From: Prevotella sp. E9-3
Lineage (GTDB): Bacteria; Bacteroidota; Bacteroidia; Bacteroidales; Bacteroidaceae
Assembly (NCBI RefSeq): GCF_022024015.1
Contig: NZ_CP091786.1
Span: 2,170,001 to 2,234,000, forward strand
Direction of reading: 5' to 3'
DNA length: 64,000 nt
The position numbers and the translations under genes are program-made. The notes under the pieces were generated by a model, which had not been told where the DNA came from, did no database searches, and was given only the letters and a program-made list of their open reading frames with translations. Positions 1-9,384 of the stretch are shown piece after piece. Within the stretch, counting starts at the first letter, position 1; every line of letters begins with the position of its first letter.

Positions 1-1
1 T

Positions 2-814
2 TCCATGCTGGATCATCCCGACGACTTGGTTCTGGGCGATGAACTCTATTTGTGTGTATCGCGCATGAACCGTGAACTTATAGAGCGTACAGCCAACCTG
101 TGTTTTCACCGGATGGTTAAGTTTTACTACGTTCCTATAGCCAAAGAGAAACTCAATCTGCAATCTGTACTCATAGACGATATGGAGGTGATGGGTACTT
201 ATTCAAGTCCGTTGGAAGAGCCTGCCAACAGGCTCATCAAGCGAATAGCCGATGTGTTGCTATCCATTGTATTCCTGATACCCACCGGTCTGTTACTGCC
301 TTTCATCGTCTTCATGATCAAGCGGCAAAGCCCGGGCCCGATATTCTTCCGTCAGGAGCGTACCGGACTTGACGGTCGTACTTTCTATTGCTACAAATTC
401 CGTTCCATGCATGTTAATAACGATGCCGACCGCCTTCAGGCTACAAAGGACGATCCGAGAAAATTCCCGTTCGGGGATTTCATGCGAAAGACCAATATCG
501 ACGAACTTCCTCAGTTCTGGAACACTTTTATAGGCGATATGAGCATCGTAGGCCCACGACCACACATGCTGGCCCATACTGAACAGTACAACCGCCTGAT
601 AGAAAAATACATGGTGCGCCACTTTGTGAAGCCCGGCATCACAGGATGGGCACAGGTGACCGGTTTTCGCGGCGAGACCCGCGAACTGTGGCAGATGGAA
701 GGCCGTGTTGACCGCGACATATGGTACATTCAGAACTGGAGCATATGGCTCGATTTACGCATTATATGGATGACAGTAAAAACAATTTTCAAACATGACA
801 AGAATGCCTATTAA
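2..814 (+). CDS. Undecaprenyl-phosphate sugar phosphotransferase, 5' end outside window
   Basis: This enzyme would transfer a sugar-1-phosphate (usually glucose or galactose) to undecaprenyl phosphate at the inner membrane, the first step in building an exopolysaccharide repeat unit. The frame is open to the first base of the window, so the N-terminal half of a protein usually about 460 residues long is missing. What remains is the bacterial sugar transferase domain: a membrane hairpin (LLSIVFLIPTGLLLPFIVF), then KRQSPGPIFFRQERTG, YKFRSM, NIDELPQFWN and VGPRP, all typical of the family. The downstream genes (beta-barrel, YjbH-like protein, nucleotidyltransferase-like protein) support an exopolysaccharide operon. 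The sugar specificity cannot be read from sequence. Confidence 0.9.
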   Translation, partial: SMLDHPDDLVLGDELYLCVSRMNRELIERTANLCFHRMVKFYYVPIAKEKLNLQSVLIDDMEVMGTYSSPLEEPANRLIKRIADVLLSIVFLIPTGLLLPFIVFMIKRQSPGPIFFRQERTGLDGRTFYCYKFRSMHVNNDADRLQATKDDPRKFPFGDFMRKTNIDELPQFWNTFIGDMSIVGPRPHMLAHTEQYNRLIEKYMVRHFVKPGITGWAQVTGFRGETRELWQMEGRVDRDIWYIQNWSIWLDLRIIWMTVKTIFKHDKNAY

Positions 815-836
815 GGTTCTCATAATCCATCATCGT

Positions 837-1766
837 ATGATGCGCAAAATTCTATCCATCTTCTGCGTTCTTTCATTCATTTGCTGCTTCCAGCAGGCCA
901 TAGCTCAACAGCAGCAGCCCATAGCCGGACAGGTAGAGTTGTTCTGCGGGGCTACGCTGGATTATGCCGACACCAACTGGCTACGGTTATACGACGTTCA
1001 GTTAAATGCCACGCCAGGTTTCCGATGGCATCCGGGCCGAAACTGGTCGCTAGCCTTTCAGGGGCTGATTCCTGTAGTTAGTGAAGGCTACACTTTTCGT
1101 GACAAAGTAAATCAATACTGGCGAGTATCTATGGCCACTATATCACATCAGTTGCATTTCAACGAAGCCAACCAGCACTTCAAGCTTACAGCAGGACTAT
1201 TCGGCTATCGCCGATACGGTGGCGATTTAAAGTGGGCTTGGCCACTGAACTCCTGGCTTATGCTGAATGCCCAGGCTGGCGTTACCGCTTCATGGATGAT
1301 CGGTGCCGACCTTCATGGAAATTCCGACTTTGATTTTGGCCGTAACTACAAATTCACTGGCCAGTTGGGCACCAATGTATATCTGCGCCCCCAGAATATT
1401 GAAGTCAGGCTTGCCGGCGGCCGCTATTTAGGAGGCGACTATGGTTCTCAGATTGATGTGATGCGCCATTTCAGTCATGTCACGCTATTGGCATACGCGC
1501 AGGTTCGCTTTGGCGATATGAAAGCCAGTGAATTTGACAACAAGAAATATCGTACGAACGGCGGTTTCAAGATTATCTGGATGCTTCCTCCCTACAAGCG
1601 AAGCAGTCAGAAACTCGAGGTTCGTCCAGCATCCAATTTCCGGCTTACGAACAGTTCGCGCAGCGATGGGCAGTTTATGCAGACCTATACCGTTGATCCT
1701 GAAGAAAACGAGCGTGAACATCAAGTAGATGTAGATTGGGGATTGAGAAAGGAGGGTACCCGATGA
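837..1766 (+). CDS. Predicted outer-membrane beta-barrel protein of the exopolysaccharide operon
   Basis: I do not recognise a named family. The ATG at 837 is preferred over 795 because it gives a clean signal peptide (MMRKILSIFCVLSFICCF, cleavage near AIAQ) and avoids overlap with the upstream gene. The mature protein of about 285 residues alternates aromatic and polar residues in short strands ending in Y, W or F, as in beta-barrels. Its stop overlaps the start of the next gene by four bases (ATGA), so the two are probably translationally coupled. By context it may help export or secrete the polysaccharide together with the YjbH-like protein; that role is inference. Confidence 0.65.
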   Translation: MMRKILSIFCVLSFICCFQQAIAQQQQPIAGQVELFCGATLDYADTNWLRLYDVQLNATPGFRWHPGRNWSLAFQGLIPVVSEGYTFRDKVNQYWRVSMATISHQLHFNEANQHFKLTAGLFGYRRYGGDLKWAWPLNSWLMLNAQAGVTASWMIGADLHGNSDFDFGRNYKFTGQLGTNVYLRPQNIEVRLAGGRYLGGDYGSQIDVMRHFSHVTLLAYAQVRFGDMKASEFDNKKYRTNGGFKIIWMLPPYKRSSQKLEVRPASNFRLTNSSRSDGQFMQTYTVDPEENEREHQVDVDWGLRKEGTR

Positions 1767-2503
1767 AAAAGATATTTGCATTCTTACTGCTGCTGTGCAC
1801 CTTCGCCACCAATTCTTTTGCTCAGCTATACACAGGCATGAACGGACTGATTCATGTTCCGTCGGCAGAAATGGATACTATCGAGACGCTACGTTTTGGT
1901 GTTCATGCACTTCCAAAAGACATGATGCCCAACCACATGATCTTTGAAGGCGAGAAATACAACTCGTCCAACTGGTACATCTCGGCTACACCCTTAAAAT
2001 GGGTAGAGGTTGGCTACAGTTTCACGCTGATGAAATTCCGTAAGAATCTGAACAAGAATTCCGACGAGATTGGCTTCTACTCCAAAGACCGCTATTTCTC
2101 CTTGCGCTTTCGTCCACTATGCGAGAGCCGTTATCTCCCATCGCTGGTTGTTGGCGGCAACGATGTGCTGGGACAGCGCGACGGCGACTCCAAGAGTTTC
2201 TACTTCCGCAACTTTTATGTGGCAGCATCCAAGCATTTCCAGTGTTCTTTGGGAGAAATTGGAACCCACCTTGCATATCGGAAATTCACAAAGTCTTACA
2301 ACAGCCGCTGGAACGGTGCGGTGGGAGGTATCACCTTTCGCCCGGCAATTTACAGTCCGTTGCGCATCATTTCCGAATTCGACGGCAATGGCGTGAACAT
2401 CGGTACCGACTGCGTGTTGTTCCGCTATGTACAGTTACAGGCTTCACTCATCAAAGGTCGCTATCCGTCGGTGGGAGGTGCATTAAGAATAGAATTAAGA
2501 TAA
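1763..2503 (+). CDS. YjbH-like outer-membrane exopolysaccharide protein
   Basis: This is a 246-residue exported protein. The ATG at 1763 is preceded by a strong GGAGGG and begins an obvious signal peptide (MKKIFAFLLLLCTFATNSFAQ). The mature start (LYTGMNGLIHVPSAEMD) and the run of beta strands such as WYISATPLKWVEVGYSF resemble the YjbH family, whose members take part in exopolysaccharide production in Gram-negative bacteria. It is much shorter than the roughly 700-residue E. coli YjbH, as is common for Bacteroidota proteins given this name. It overlaps the upstream gene by four bases and sits six bases before the next, so it is in the same operon. Confidence 0.7.
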   Translation: MKKIFAFLLLLCTFATNSFAQLYTGMNGLIHVPSAEMDTIETLRFGVHALPKDMMPNHMIFEGEKYNSSNWYISATPLKWVEVGYSFTLMKFRKNLNKNSDEIGFYSKDRYFSLRFRPLCESRYLPSLVVGGNDVLGQRDGDSKSFYFRNFYVAASKHFQCSLGEIGTHLAYRKFTKSYNSRWNGAVGGITFRPAIYSPLRIISEFDGNGVNIGTDCVLFRYVQLQASLIKGRYPSVGGALRIELR

Positions 2504-2509
2504 TGGAAA

Positions 2510-3679
2510 ATGACTAAATATAAATCCAACACATCTTCAGTTCCCTCTCAACAAAGGGATAAGCGCGGAGCAAGGATTCTCGCCTTTCTTCGCTATTCTA
2601 TCGATCCTGAACACTTCGAGGCTCCTGCCATGAGTGAAAGTGACTGGTATCTGTTGTACCAGTTTGCTTTTGAGCATACCATTCTGGGAGTGGTGTTTGA
2701 AGGTATGAACAGATACCCACAAGAGGACTCTGCCCCACCCCGTAAAATCGTTAGGGATTGGGTGCTCAAGATGTTGAAAATTGAACGGAGAAACAAACTG
2801 ACCAACCATTCCATCTCAGAAATTACCAAACAGATGGAAGATGATGGTTTTAAGTGCTGCATTCTGAAAGGACAGGGCAACAACCCGTTATATCCTAACC
2901 CATATAGTCGGACCCCAGGCGATATTGATCTGTGGATGGTACAGGCAGAGGATGGAAAACCGAACGTCAGACACACCATTCAATATGTAAGAAAGCATAA
3001 CCCCAAGGGAAAAGTGATCTATCATCACATAGACTATGGTGTTTTCAATCATATCGACGTGGAGGTGCATTACCGTCCGTCGTTCATGAACAATCCTGTT
3101 TATAACCATAGACTCCAGAAATGGTTTTTGGAGCATATCGATGCCCAATTCACCAACAAGATGATCTTACCCGAGAATTCAGGCACCATTGCTGTTCCCA
3201 CTCTGGAGTTCAACGCCGTTTTCCAACTAGTTCATATCTATAGCCACCTGCTAAACCGAGGCATCGGTATGCGCCAAATCATTGACTACTACTATGTAGT
3301 AACAGCGCTCAAAGACAAGCAACATTTGGCTTCTACCTTACGCTATTTAGGCTTAGAGAAAATTGCGAGTGCCGTGATGTGGGTACTCGGCCATATACTT
3401 GGCATGAACGAGTGCCATTATATCGTACAGCCCAACGAATTGCTGGGGCGTATGATGGCACGTGAGATTCTGAATGGCGGCAATTTCGGGAAATATGGCA
3501 AAGAAGGTCGTCATCTGCAGCAGCTCAAGGGTAGTTCGAAATGGATATTCTGGTTTGAGAAAAACTTGCAGCGCCTCAAGTTCGACTTTCAGATGGTACG
3601 TTTCTTTCCTGCCGAATGTTTGTGCGAACCATTGTTCCGTATATATCATTTCTTCTGGCGGTGTGCTCATATAGTTTGA
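2510..3679 (+). CDS. Nucleotidyltransferase-fold family protein
   Basis: The 389-residue protein carries the signature of the uncharacterised nucleotidyltransferase family often found in polysaccharide loci (PF14907 type): a basic ILKGQG, then YPNPYSRTPGDIDLWM, where G-D-I-D supplies metal-binding acids, and later HIDVEVHYRPSFMNNP. The middle contains a helical, His-rich segment (FQLVHIYSHLLNRGIGMRQ) typical of the same family. No signal peptide is visible, so it is probably cytoplasmic. It is the last gene of the exopolysaccharide operon and is followed by a long noncoding region. The substrate is unknown. Confidence 0.75.
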   Translation: MTKYKSNTSSVPSQQRDKRGARILAFLRYSIDPEHFEAPAMSESDWYLLYQFAFEHTILGVVFEGMNRYPQEDSAPPRKIVRDWVLKMLKIERRNKLTNHSISEITKQMEDDGFKCCILKGQGNNPLYPNPYSRTPGDIDLWMVQAEDGKPNVRHTIQYVRKHNPKGKVIYHHIDYGVFNHIDVEVHYRPSFMNNPVYNHRLQKWFLEHIDAQFTNKMILPENSGTIAVPTLEFNAVFQLVHIYSHLLNRGIGMRQIIDYYYVVTALKDKQHLASTLRYLGLEKIASAVMWVLGHILGMNECHYIVQPNELLGRMMAREILNGGNFGKYGKEGRHLQQLKGSSKWIFWFEKNLQRLKFDFQMVRFFPAECLCEPLFRIYHFFWRCAHIV

Positions 3680-3780
3680 CTAATGAGACAAAGGACAATC
3701 AAAAGGACTCAATAAATAAACGATGACGGCAAGCATACTGCTATAAAGAGCCGTTGAAAATACATATTTATACCATTTGA

Positions 3781-4240
3781 TTTTCGAAAATCTTGACAAA
3801 GAAAAATCGCAAACTAGAACGGAGAAGCTACCCCAAAAACAACCTTTGGTTCAACAAAATACCCTTTTTACCACAACTCAATATATCTTATACCGAAACC
3901 TAATAGCAATTATACTGAAACTGAACGGCAATTATACCGAAACTGAACGGCAATTATACCGAAACTGAACGGTAATTATACTGTAACCTAATAGCAATTG
4001 CATCGAAACTGAACGGCAATTGCAACACAGGATAAATGTAGTTATGGTATAATAGAAGTTCTATTGCAGCCTTTTTTCAGGACTATTATAGGAAATAGAT
4101 AGGCCTTTTTGAGTACAAAAATCATAAACATATGATTTTCAGAACGTTACAGATTGTTCACAACGCGCTCATATTTCGCACAGAGAAGTCCGAAATAGGA
4201 GTTGGTGATTTCCGTGCGATTCTCACGCGAGTTCGTAACA
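3781..4240. repeat. Intergenic element, copy 1, related to 56212-56695
   Basis: This 700-base gene-free stretch holds an element that recurs about 52 kb away. Both copies open with TTTTCGAAAATC, GACAAA and then CTAGAACGG(A/G)GA (3781-3834 here, 56212-56262 there). Both continue into a 22-bp tandem array, and both end near an ACGCGAGTT box (here 4226-4234). I see no credible gene. The short frame at 3777-3968 only translates the repeats. Confidence 0.65.
3884..4026. repeat. 22-bp tandem repeat array, about 6 units
   Basis: Head-to-tail units of exactly 22 bp, for example GCAATTATACCGAAACTGAA plus CG, begin at 3906, 3928, 3950, 3972 and 3994, with degenerate units on each side. Units differ by one to six bases. 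Adjacent units show no unique spacers, so this is a minisatellite rather than a CRISPR. Confidence 0.85.
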
Positions 4241-4270
4241 TAAATATGCATTTTAAAGATGCATAAATAT

Positions 4271-4290
4271 CAAGACTATGATAATCATAG
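4271..4290. repeat. Short palindrome
   Basis: ACTATGAT-A-ATCATAGT is an exact inverted repeat with 8-bp arms. It lies between the repeat element and the nuo terminator. It could be a protein-binding site, but nothing nearby decides this. Confidence 0.4.
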
Positions 4291-4316
4291 TAAAAAAAAA
4301 CATAGATACGAGTCTA

Positions 4317-4356
4317 TAAAAAAAGCCGTCAACATTCTCATCAGAACGTTGACGGC
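4317..4356 (-). terminator. Intrinsic terminator of the nuo operon
   Basis: Arms 4325-4338 (GCCGTCAACATTCT) and 4343-4356 (AGAACGTTGACGGC) pair over 14 bp with one G-U pair in the minus-strand RNA. The hairpin is followed by a seven-base U tract. It lies about 30 bases after the nuoN stop. Confidence 0.9.
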
Positions 4357-4386
4357 AATTATATTTACCTTAATATTGTATCAAAA

Positions 4387-5832
4387 CTACAGAGCCGCAC
4401 CGGCTATCCACTCATAGATGCACGAGCAAATACCGAAAAGACAAATGCCGGCAGTACAAATGACGAGCGACAACTTGGTTGCGCCATCGGTGGCAAAGGT
4501 GGGCAGCGGATGCTCTTCCTTGGTGATATACATGGCTTTCACAATGAGCAGGTAGTAGTAGAGTGACACTACGGTATTGATCAAAGCAATGAACACTACA
4601 AAGTAGGGCCAGAAAGGAGCTACCTCATGACCACGCACAGCGGCGAGGAATACGAAGAACTTAGAGAACATACCTGCAAACGGTGGAATACCTGCCAAAG
4701 AGAAGAGAGCCAGAGTCATGAGGAAAGCCAGCTTGGGGTTGGTCTGATAAAGACCATTGTAGGCACTCATCTCGGTGCTTCCACCATTATGCTCAACAGA
4801 ACTGATAACGGTGAAGACAGCCATATTGGCAACCACGTAAACCAACACATAGAAGGTCAGCGCAGTAGCTCCAGCCTGTGCATCGGCACCAATCACAGCC
4901 AGCATAATATATCCGGCCTGAGAGATTGATGAGAAAGCCATGAAGCGCTTCAGCTCGTTCTGACGGATGGCAAACAGGTTGGCCACGGTGATAGAGAGTA
5001 CGATGACTATCCACAGCATGGGATTCCACACATCGACCATGGAACCGAACACCTTGGTCAGGATGATGCAAAGTGTCAGCGCAGCAGCTCCCTTTGAAAC
5101 AACACTCAGATAGCCAGTCACTGGTGTGGGTGCACCCTGATAGGTGTCGGCAGTCCAGAAGTGGAAGGGTACAAGTGAAATCTTGAAACCAAGTCCGCTG
5201 AAGAAGAATACCAAGCCCATCACGGTGAGAGCAGAAAACTGTGAGCTGAGAACTGAGAGTTGAGCTGCCACATTGTCGAAATACAACGAGCCCGTAGCTG
5301 CATAGATGAACGAGATACCAAAAAGCATCACGCCACTGGAGAACGTAGCCAAAAGGATATACTTGGCTGCGCCCTCAGCAGAGTTCTTACGCTGCTTGTC
5401 GAAAGCCACCATACAGGCCATAGGCACTGAGGCCATCTCAAGACCGAGGAAGAACATGAGGAACGAACCGGCCGACATCATCATATACATGCCAAGAAGC
5501 GTAGAGAGTACCAACATGTAGAACTCGCCTTCAAGACGAATGGTCTTCAACCAGGTCTGTGCCATTACCACAACGATGAAGGTTCCTACGGTGAGGATTG
5601 CTTTCATCACATTTACCATCTGTGAGGTAACGTAGATTCCGCCAAAGGCTTCGGCAGGCTCTACTGTGGAAGATACACATGCCGTTACAAGCAGCAAGGC
5701 TGCTGTCAGCTTGCTAAGAAGGCTGTTTTTTCGCTCGCTCTTCGCAAGACAGAAGTCGGCCAGAAAGACCAATACCAGTGAGAGTACCAAGAAGGCCTCC
5801 GGAATCATATTAAAGAATTGATTGTAATTCAT
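4387..5832 (-). CDS. nuoN: NADH-quinone oxidoreductase subunit N
   Basis: Integral membrane, antiporter-like subunit of respiratory complex I, one of the three proton-pumping subunits. The 481 residues form about 14 hydrophobic helices. Family landmarks include LGLEMASVPM, the pumping-helix region PFHFWTADTYQGAPTPVTGYLSVVSKGAA and SISQAGYIML. It is the last gene of the nuo operon and ends just before a strong terminator. One loop (AAQLSVLSSQFSAL, about 5225-5275) is encoded by a repeat-like sequence that recurs in the permease gene at 62.9 kb. Confidence 0.95.
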   Translation of the reverse strand: MNYNQFFNMIPEAFLVLSLVLVFLADFCLAKSERKNSLLSKLTAALLLVTACVSSTVEPAEAFGGIYVTSQMVNVMKAILTVGTFIVVVMAQTWLKTIRLEGEFYMLVLSTLLGMYMMMSAGSFLMFFLGLEMASVPMACMVAFDKQRKNSAEGAAKYILLATFSSGVMLFGISFIYAATGSLYFDNVAAQLSVLSSQFSALTVMGLVFFFSGLGFKISLVPFHFWTADTYQGAPTPVTGYLSVVSKGAAALTLCIILTKVFGSMVDVWNPMLWIVIVLSITVANLFAIRQNELKRFMAFSSISQAGYIMLAVIGADAQAGATALTFYVLVYVVANMAVFTVISSVEHNGGSTEMSAYNGLYQTNPKLAFLMTLALFSLAGIPPFAGMFSKFFVFLAAVRGHEVAPFWPYFVVFIALINTVVSLYYYLLIVKAMYITKEEHPLPTFATDGATKLSLVICTAGICLFGICSCIYEWIAGAAL

Positions 5833-5855
5833 ATTTCTTTTGTCCTCCTTTTACT

Positions 5856-7379
5856 TTACATTACACCAATTGACTGAAGAATTGTACCGGCGCTGGGCGA
5901 GATAATGTTGGATACCCAGAAGGGGAATGTGCCCAGACCTGCCACACAGAAAATGAGGCAGATCACAGCAACGCGCTCGTCCCAAGTAGCATCGGTCAGC
6001 TCAAGGAAGTGCTTGTTCTCAACCTCGCCATAGAGAATCTTGCCCACAACACGAAGAATATAGACTGCGGTCACTACAATTGACATACAGGCAATGATGG
6101 TAGCTACCATTCGGAATGAGGTATTGGGGTCGCCACTAACGGGGGCTGCACCAAACGAACCTACAAAGATGGTCATCTCGGCAATGAAGCCTGAGAAGCC
6201 TGGCAATCCGAGGTTGGCCAAACCGGCTATCACATAGCCAACGGCCAGGAAAGGCATAATCTTCATCAGACCGGCCAACTCGCGGATGTCACGCGTGTGG
6301 GTACGGCCATAGATCATACCAATCAGAGCAAAGAACAGGGCTGTCATCAAGCCATGTGACAACATCTGCAGAATGGCACCAGTAACGGCTGTCTGACTCA
6401 TCATCAGCAGTGCAAAGAGCACCAGACCACAGTGTGACACTGAAGAATAGGCATTAATATACTTCAAGTCGGTCTGAACACAAGCACTCAGTGCACCATA
6501 GACAACAGAAATGGTGGTCAGAATAAGGAATACCCATGACAGTTCCTGAGCAGCCTCAGGCAAAAGGTACATTGCCACACGGAAACAGCCGTAGCCTCCT
6601 AACTTCATCAACACGCCAGCGTGCAGCATAGACACTGCTGTAGGCGCAGAAGCGTGACCGTCGGGTGACCATGTGTGGAAGGGGAACAAGGCTCCCAGTA
6701 CACCAAAGCCAATGAAGATAAAGGGGAAGAAAGCACACTGAATGTCGGTAGGAATGAGATGCGAAGTCTTGGCAATCTCGTTTACATTCATGGTAAACAC
6801 ACCACTATATTCGCCGTTGAAGTAGTAAATGCCCAGAATGCCCAGGATAAGCAAAGCAGAACCGCCCATCAGCATCAAGGTCAGCTTCATAGCTGAATAC
6901 TCTTTGCGACCAGAACCCCACACACCAATCAGAAGGTACATAGGAATAAGGGCCACTTCGTAGAACATGAACATAGTGAACATGTCGGTGCAGATGAAGA
7001 AGCCATAAACACCCGTGGAAAGAAGGGTGAACCAAAGGAAATATTCCTTGGTCATGGGTTTCAGCTGCCACGAGGCAAAAGTACCTGTGAATACGATAAT
7101 GCTCGACAAAAGGAGCATCACTACAGAAATGCCATCAACACCAACACTGTAAGCAATGTTCAGTGGCTCGAACCAAGGTGTGCTATAAGTGAGCAGCATC
7201 TCGGCGGTATTGCCAGCCGAACGCTCCTGGATGAAATAGATGGTCAGCCAAACAGAGAGGGCCAGCAAACATGAAGCTCCCGTTACCATCACACCACGCA
7301 CCTGATTCAGACTCTTTGAAAGCCAGAGGCCCAACAGCATCAGGGCGGGAATTATTACGAAAACACTTAATATACTCAT
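5856..7379 (-). CDS. nuoM: NADH-quinone oxidoreductase subunit M
   Basis: Second antiporter-like proton-pumping membrane subunit of complex I, 507 residues, close to the family norm. It shows MFYEVALIPMYLLIG (with the conserved pumping glutamate), FPFHTWSPDGHASAPTAVSM and YSSVSHCGLVLFAL, all conserved in NuoM. It starts with MSILSVFVIIPALML without a signal peptide. It lies between nuoL (four-base gap) and nuoN (23-base gap) in one transcript. Confidence 0.96.
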   Translation of the reverse strand: MSILSVFVIIPALMLLGLWLSKSLNQVRGVMVTGASCLLALSVWLTIYFIQERSAGNTAEMLLTYSTPWFEPLNIAYSVGVDGISVVMLLLSSIIVFTGTFASWQLKPMTKEYFLWFTLLSTGVYGFFICTDMFTMFMFYEVALIPMYLLIGVWGSGRKEYSAMKLTLMLMGGSALLILGILGIYYFNGEYSGVFTMNVNEIAKTSHLIPTDIQCAFFPFIFIGFGVLGALFPFHTWSPDGHASAPTAVSMLHAGVLMKLGGYGCFRVAMYLLPEAAQELSWVFLILTTISVVYGALSACVQTDLKYINAYSSVSHCGLVLFALLMMSQTAVTGAILQMLSHGLMTALFFALIGMIYGRTHTRDIRELAGLMKIMPFLAVGYVIAGLANLGLPGFSGFIAEMTIFVGSFGAAPVSGDPNTSFRMVATIIACMSIVVTAVYILRVVGKILYGEVENKHFLELTDATWDERVAVICLIFCVAGLGTFPFWVSNIISPSAGTILQSIGVM

Positions 7380-7383
7380 ATTT

Positions 7384-9363
7384 TTAGATGCATAATAGGA
7401 TTAATGTTAATGCCACAGCGCCTGTAAGGAACCAAACGGCATACTGGCGTACATCGCCGCTCTGCCAGGGGCGCAAACTTTCACCTGCCTCGTTAGCCCC
7501 CCAAGCCAGGAAGTTGAAAGTACCATCAACAATATGACGGTCGAACCAGGCAATAGGAGTAGAAACGCAACGGAAAATAATCTTGTGGGTCACAAACTGC
7601 CAAATCTCATCCTGATAGAAACGCTTGTAGGCTGCACGATGAAGTTTGGGGAATGTCTTGTACAAGCGGTCGGCAATAGGCTGGCGCTCACCTATATATA
7701 TATAGGTGGCCAGACAAATGCTGAGAACAGCTACAACCGTTGAGGTTAGCGCAACCTGCATATCGAAATGAATGGTGTAGTCTTTTCCACTTGCTGAAAC
7801 AAACGAACCGAACGAACCTCCCCAACCGAAAATACCGGCCAAGGTAGTATAAACGCCCACGCCAACAGTAATCGCCGAAAGGATTACCAACGGCAGCCAC
7901 ATGACAACAGGTTCGTGCATCTCGTGATGCTCATTTTCCTTACAGGGGGTTCCCCAGAAGATGCCGTAATACAGACGGAACATGTAGAAAGCGGTCATGG
8001 CGGCAATACCAGTCATGATATAGCCAACTACAGGACTGTACTCCATACAGGCGGTAATAATCTCATCCTTAGAGCTGAAGCCCGAGAAGAAGGGAATACC
8101 GGCAATGGCCAGACAAGAAATGAGGAACGTCCAGTGAGTGATGGGGAGGCGCTTGCGCAGCTGGCCCATCTTAGCCATCTCGTTAGAGTGAACGGCATGG
8201 ATGATACAACCTGCCCCCAGGAACAAGCAAGCCTTGAACATAGCGTGGGTGAAGAGGTGGAACATACCAGCCATATAGCCTAACTGTGCGTGATCATCTA
8301 GCAGAGCACCGTGATGACCAGGCAGCGAAACGCCCAAAGCCACCATCATGAAGGCAATCTGAGAAATGGTAGAGAAGGCCAGCACACGCTTGATATCGCT
8401 TTGGGCACAGGCCACAGCAGCTGCATAGAAAGCGGTGATAACGCCCACCCATACAACGATAGACAGCGCTTCGGGTGCATACTGAATCCACAAGGGGAAC
8501 ATACGGGCAATCTGGAACACACCGGCAACAACCATGGTGGCTGCGTGGATAAGGGCAGAAACAGGTGTCGGACCCTCCATAGCATCGGGCAACCAGATGT
8601 GCAAGGGGAACATGGCACTCTTACCGGCACCACCAATGAACATCAGTACCAGTGCGGTAGGCAGAATGAATCCACCGGCAGCAACGGCCTTTGCCATATT
8701 GCCCTCAATGAAAGGTGTGGTCCCCTGCCCCATCACGATATCGCCAGCAAAAGAGAAGCTGAACGAATCGGTGAAGTAGCCGAAGGTCAAAATACCCACG
8801 AGGAAGAACATATCGGCAAAGCGGGTCACAATGAATGCTTTCTTAGAAGCTGCAATAGCTGGTTTCAAAGGATAGTAGAAACCAATCAGCAGGTAAGAAG
8901 AAACACCCACCAGCTCCCAGAACATATACATCTGGAAAATGTTGGTGGCAAGAACCAAGCCAAGCATAGACATTGTGAAAAGGCTCAGGAAAGCGTAATA
9001 GCGCTGGAAACCTTTTTCACCATGCATATAGCCGAACGAATAGATATGAACCATCAGCGACACCGTAGAGATGACAATCAGCATCATCACAGAAATGGGG
9101 TCGAGCAAAATGCCCATATCAAAATGGAGATTGCCAAGGGGCAACCAAGTAAAGTTGTAAGGAACTATCGTCTGATAGATATCATTCACACGGTCGGCAG
9201 TAAAATACTGGAAGGCAGTGAGATATGATAAAATGGTGACGAGTCCAAGCGAGCACGTGCCAATCAGTCCGGCAGTCTTGTGCTGCATCTTCATGCCACA
9301 GAGTCCTAACACAAGGAAGGAAAGAAGCGGCAGAAGGAGAATCCATATTGTGTAACTAAACAT
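7384..9363 (-). CDS. nuoL: NADH-quinone oxidoreductase subunit L
   Basis: Largest pumping subunit of complex I, which also carries the long lateral helix. The 659 residues contain MFWELVGVSSYLLIG, FPLHIWLPDAMEGPTPVSAL, HAATMVVAG, FSTISQIAFM and THAMFKACLFLGAG, all diagnostic. The C-terminal part after about residue 480 is lower in similarity and would be the lateral helix and last membrane segment. It is preceded by nuoK (21-base gap) and followed by nuoM. Confidence 0.96.
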   Translation of the reverse strand: MFSYTIWILLLPLLSFLVLGLCGMKMQHKTAGLIGTCSLGLVTILSYLTAFQYFTADRVNDIYQTIVPYNFTWLPLGNLHFDMGILLDPISVMMLIVISTVSLMVHIYSFGYMHGEKGFQRYYAFLSLFTMSMLGLVLATNIFQMYMFWELVGVSSYLLIGFYYPLKPAIAASKKAFIVTRFADMFFLVGILTFGYFTDSFSFSFAGDIVMGQGTTPFIEGNMAKAVAAGGFILPTALVLMFIGGAGKSAMFPLHIWLPDAMEGPTPVSALIHAATMVVAGVFQIARMFPLWIQYAPEALSIVVWVGVITAFYAAAVACAQSDIKRVLAFSTISQIAFMMVALGVSLPGHHGALLDDHAQLGYMAGMFHLFTHAMFKACLFLGAGCIIHAVHSNEMAKMGQLRKRLPITHWTFLISCLAIAGIPFFSGFSSKDEIITACMEYSPVVGYIMTGIAAMTAFYMFRLYYGIFWGTPCKENEHHEMHEPVVMWLPLVILSAITVGVGVYTTLAGIFGWGGSFGSFVSASGKDYTIHFDMQVALTSTVVAVLSICLATYIYIGERQPIADRLYKTFPKLHRAAYKRFYQDEIWQFVTHKIIFRCVSTPIAWFDRHIVDGTFNFLAWGANEAGESLRPWQSGDVRQYAVWFLTGAVALTLILLCI

Positions 9364-9384
9364 AATTCTTAATCTTTAATCCGT

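Noticed and set aside
3777..3968. 63-codon frame in the 22-bp repeat region
   Set aside because: Most of it translates the tandem repeats, and because 22 is not a multiple of three the frame changes with each unit; no start signal is visible.
3884..4026. CRISPR array
   Set aside because: The repeats are contiguous with no spacers and no cas genes are present anywhere in the window. The same holds for the ATCCGTT runs and the 38-bp array.
8311..9228. 305-codon open frame antisense to nuoL
   Set aside because: It is the mirror of a strongly conserved gene, its product is low-complexity (His/Asn/Gly-rich) and has no recognisable domain, and no promoter box precedes it.
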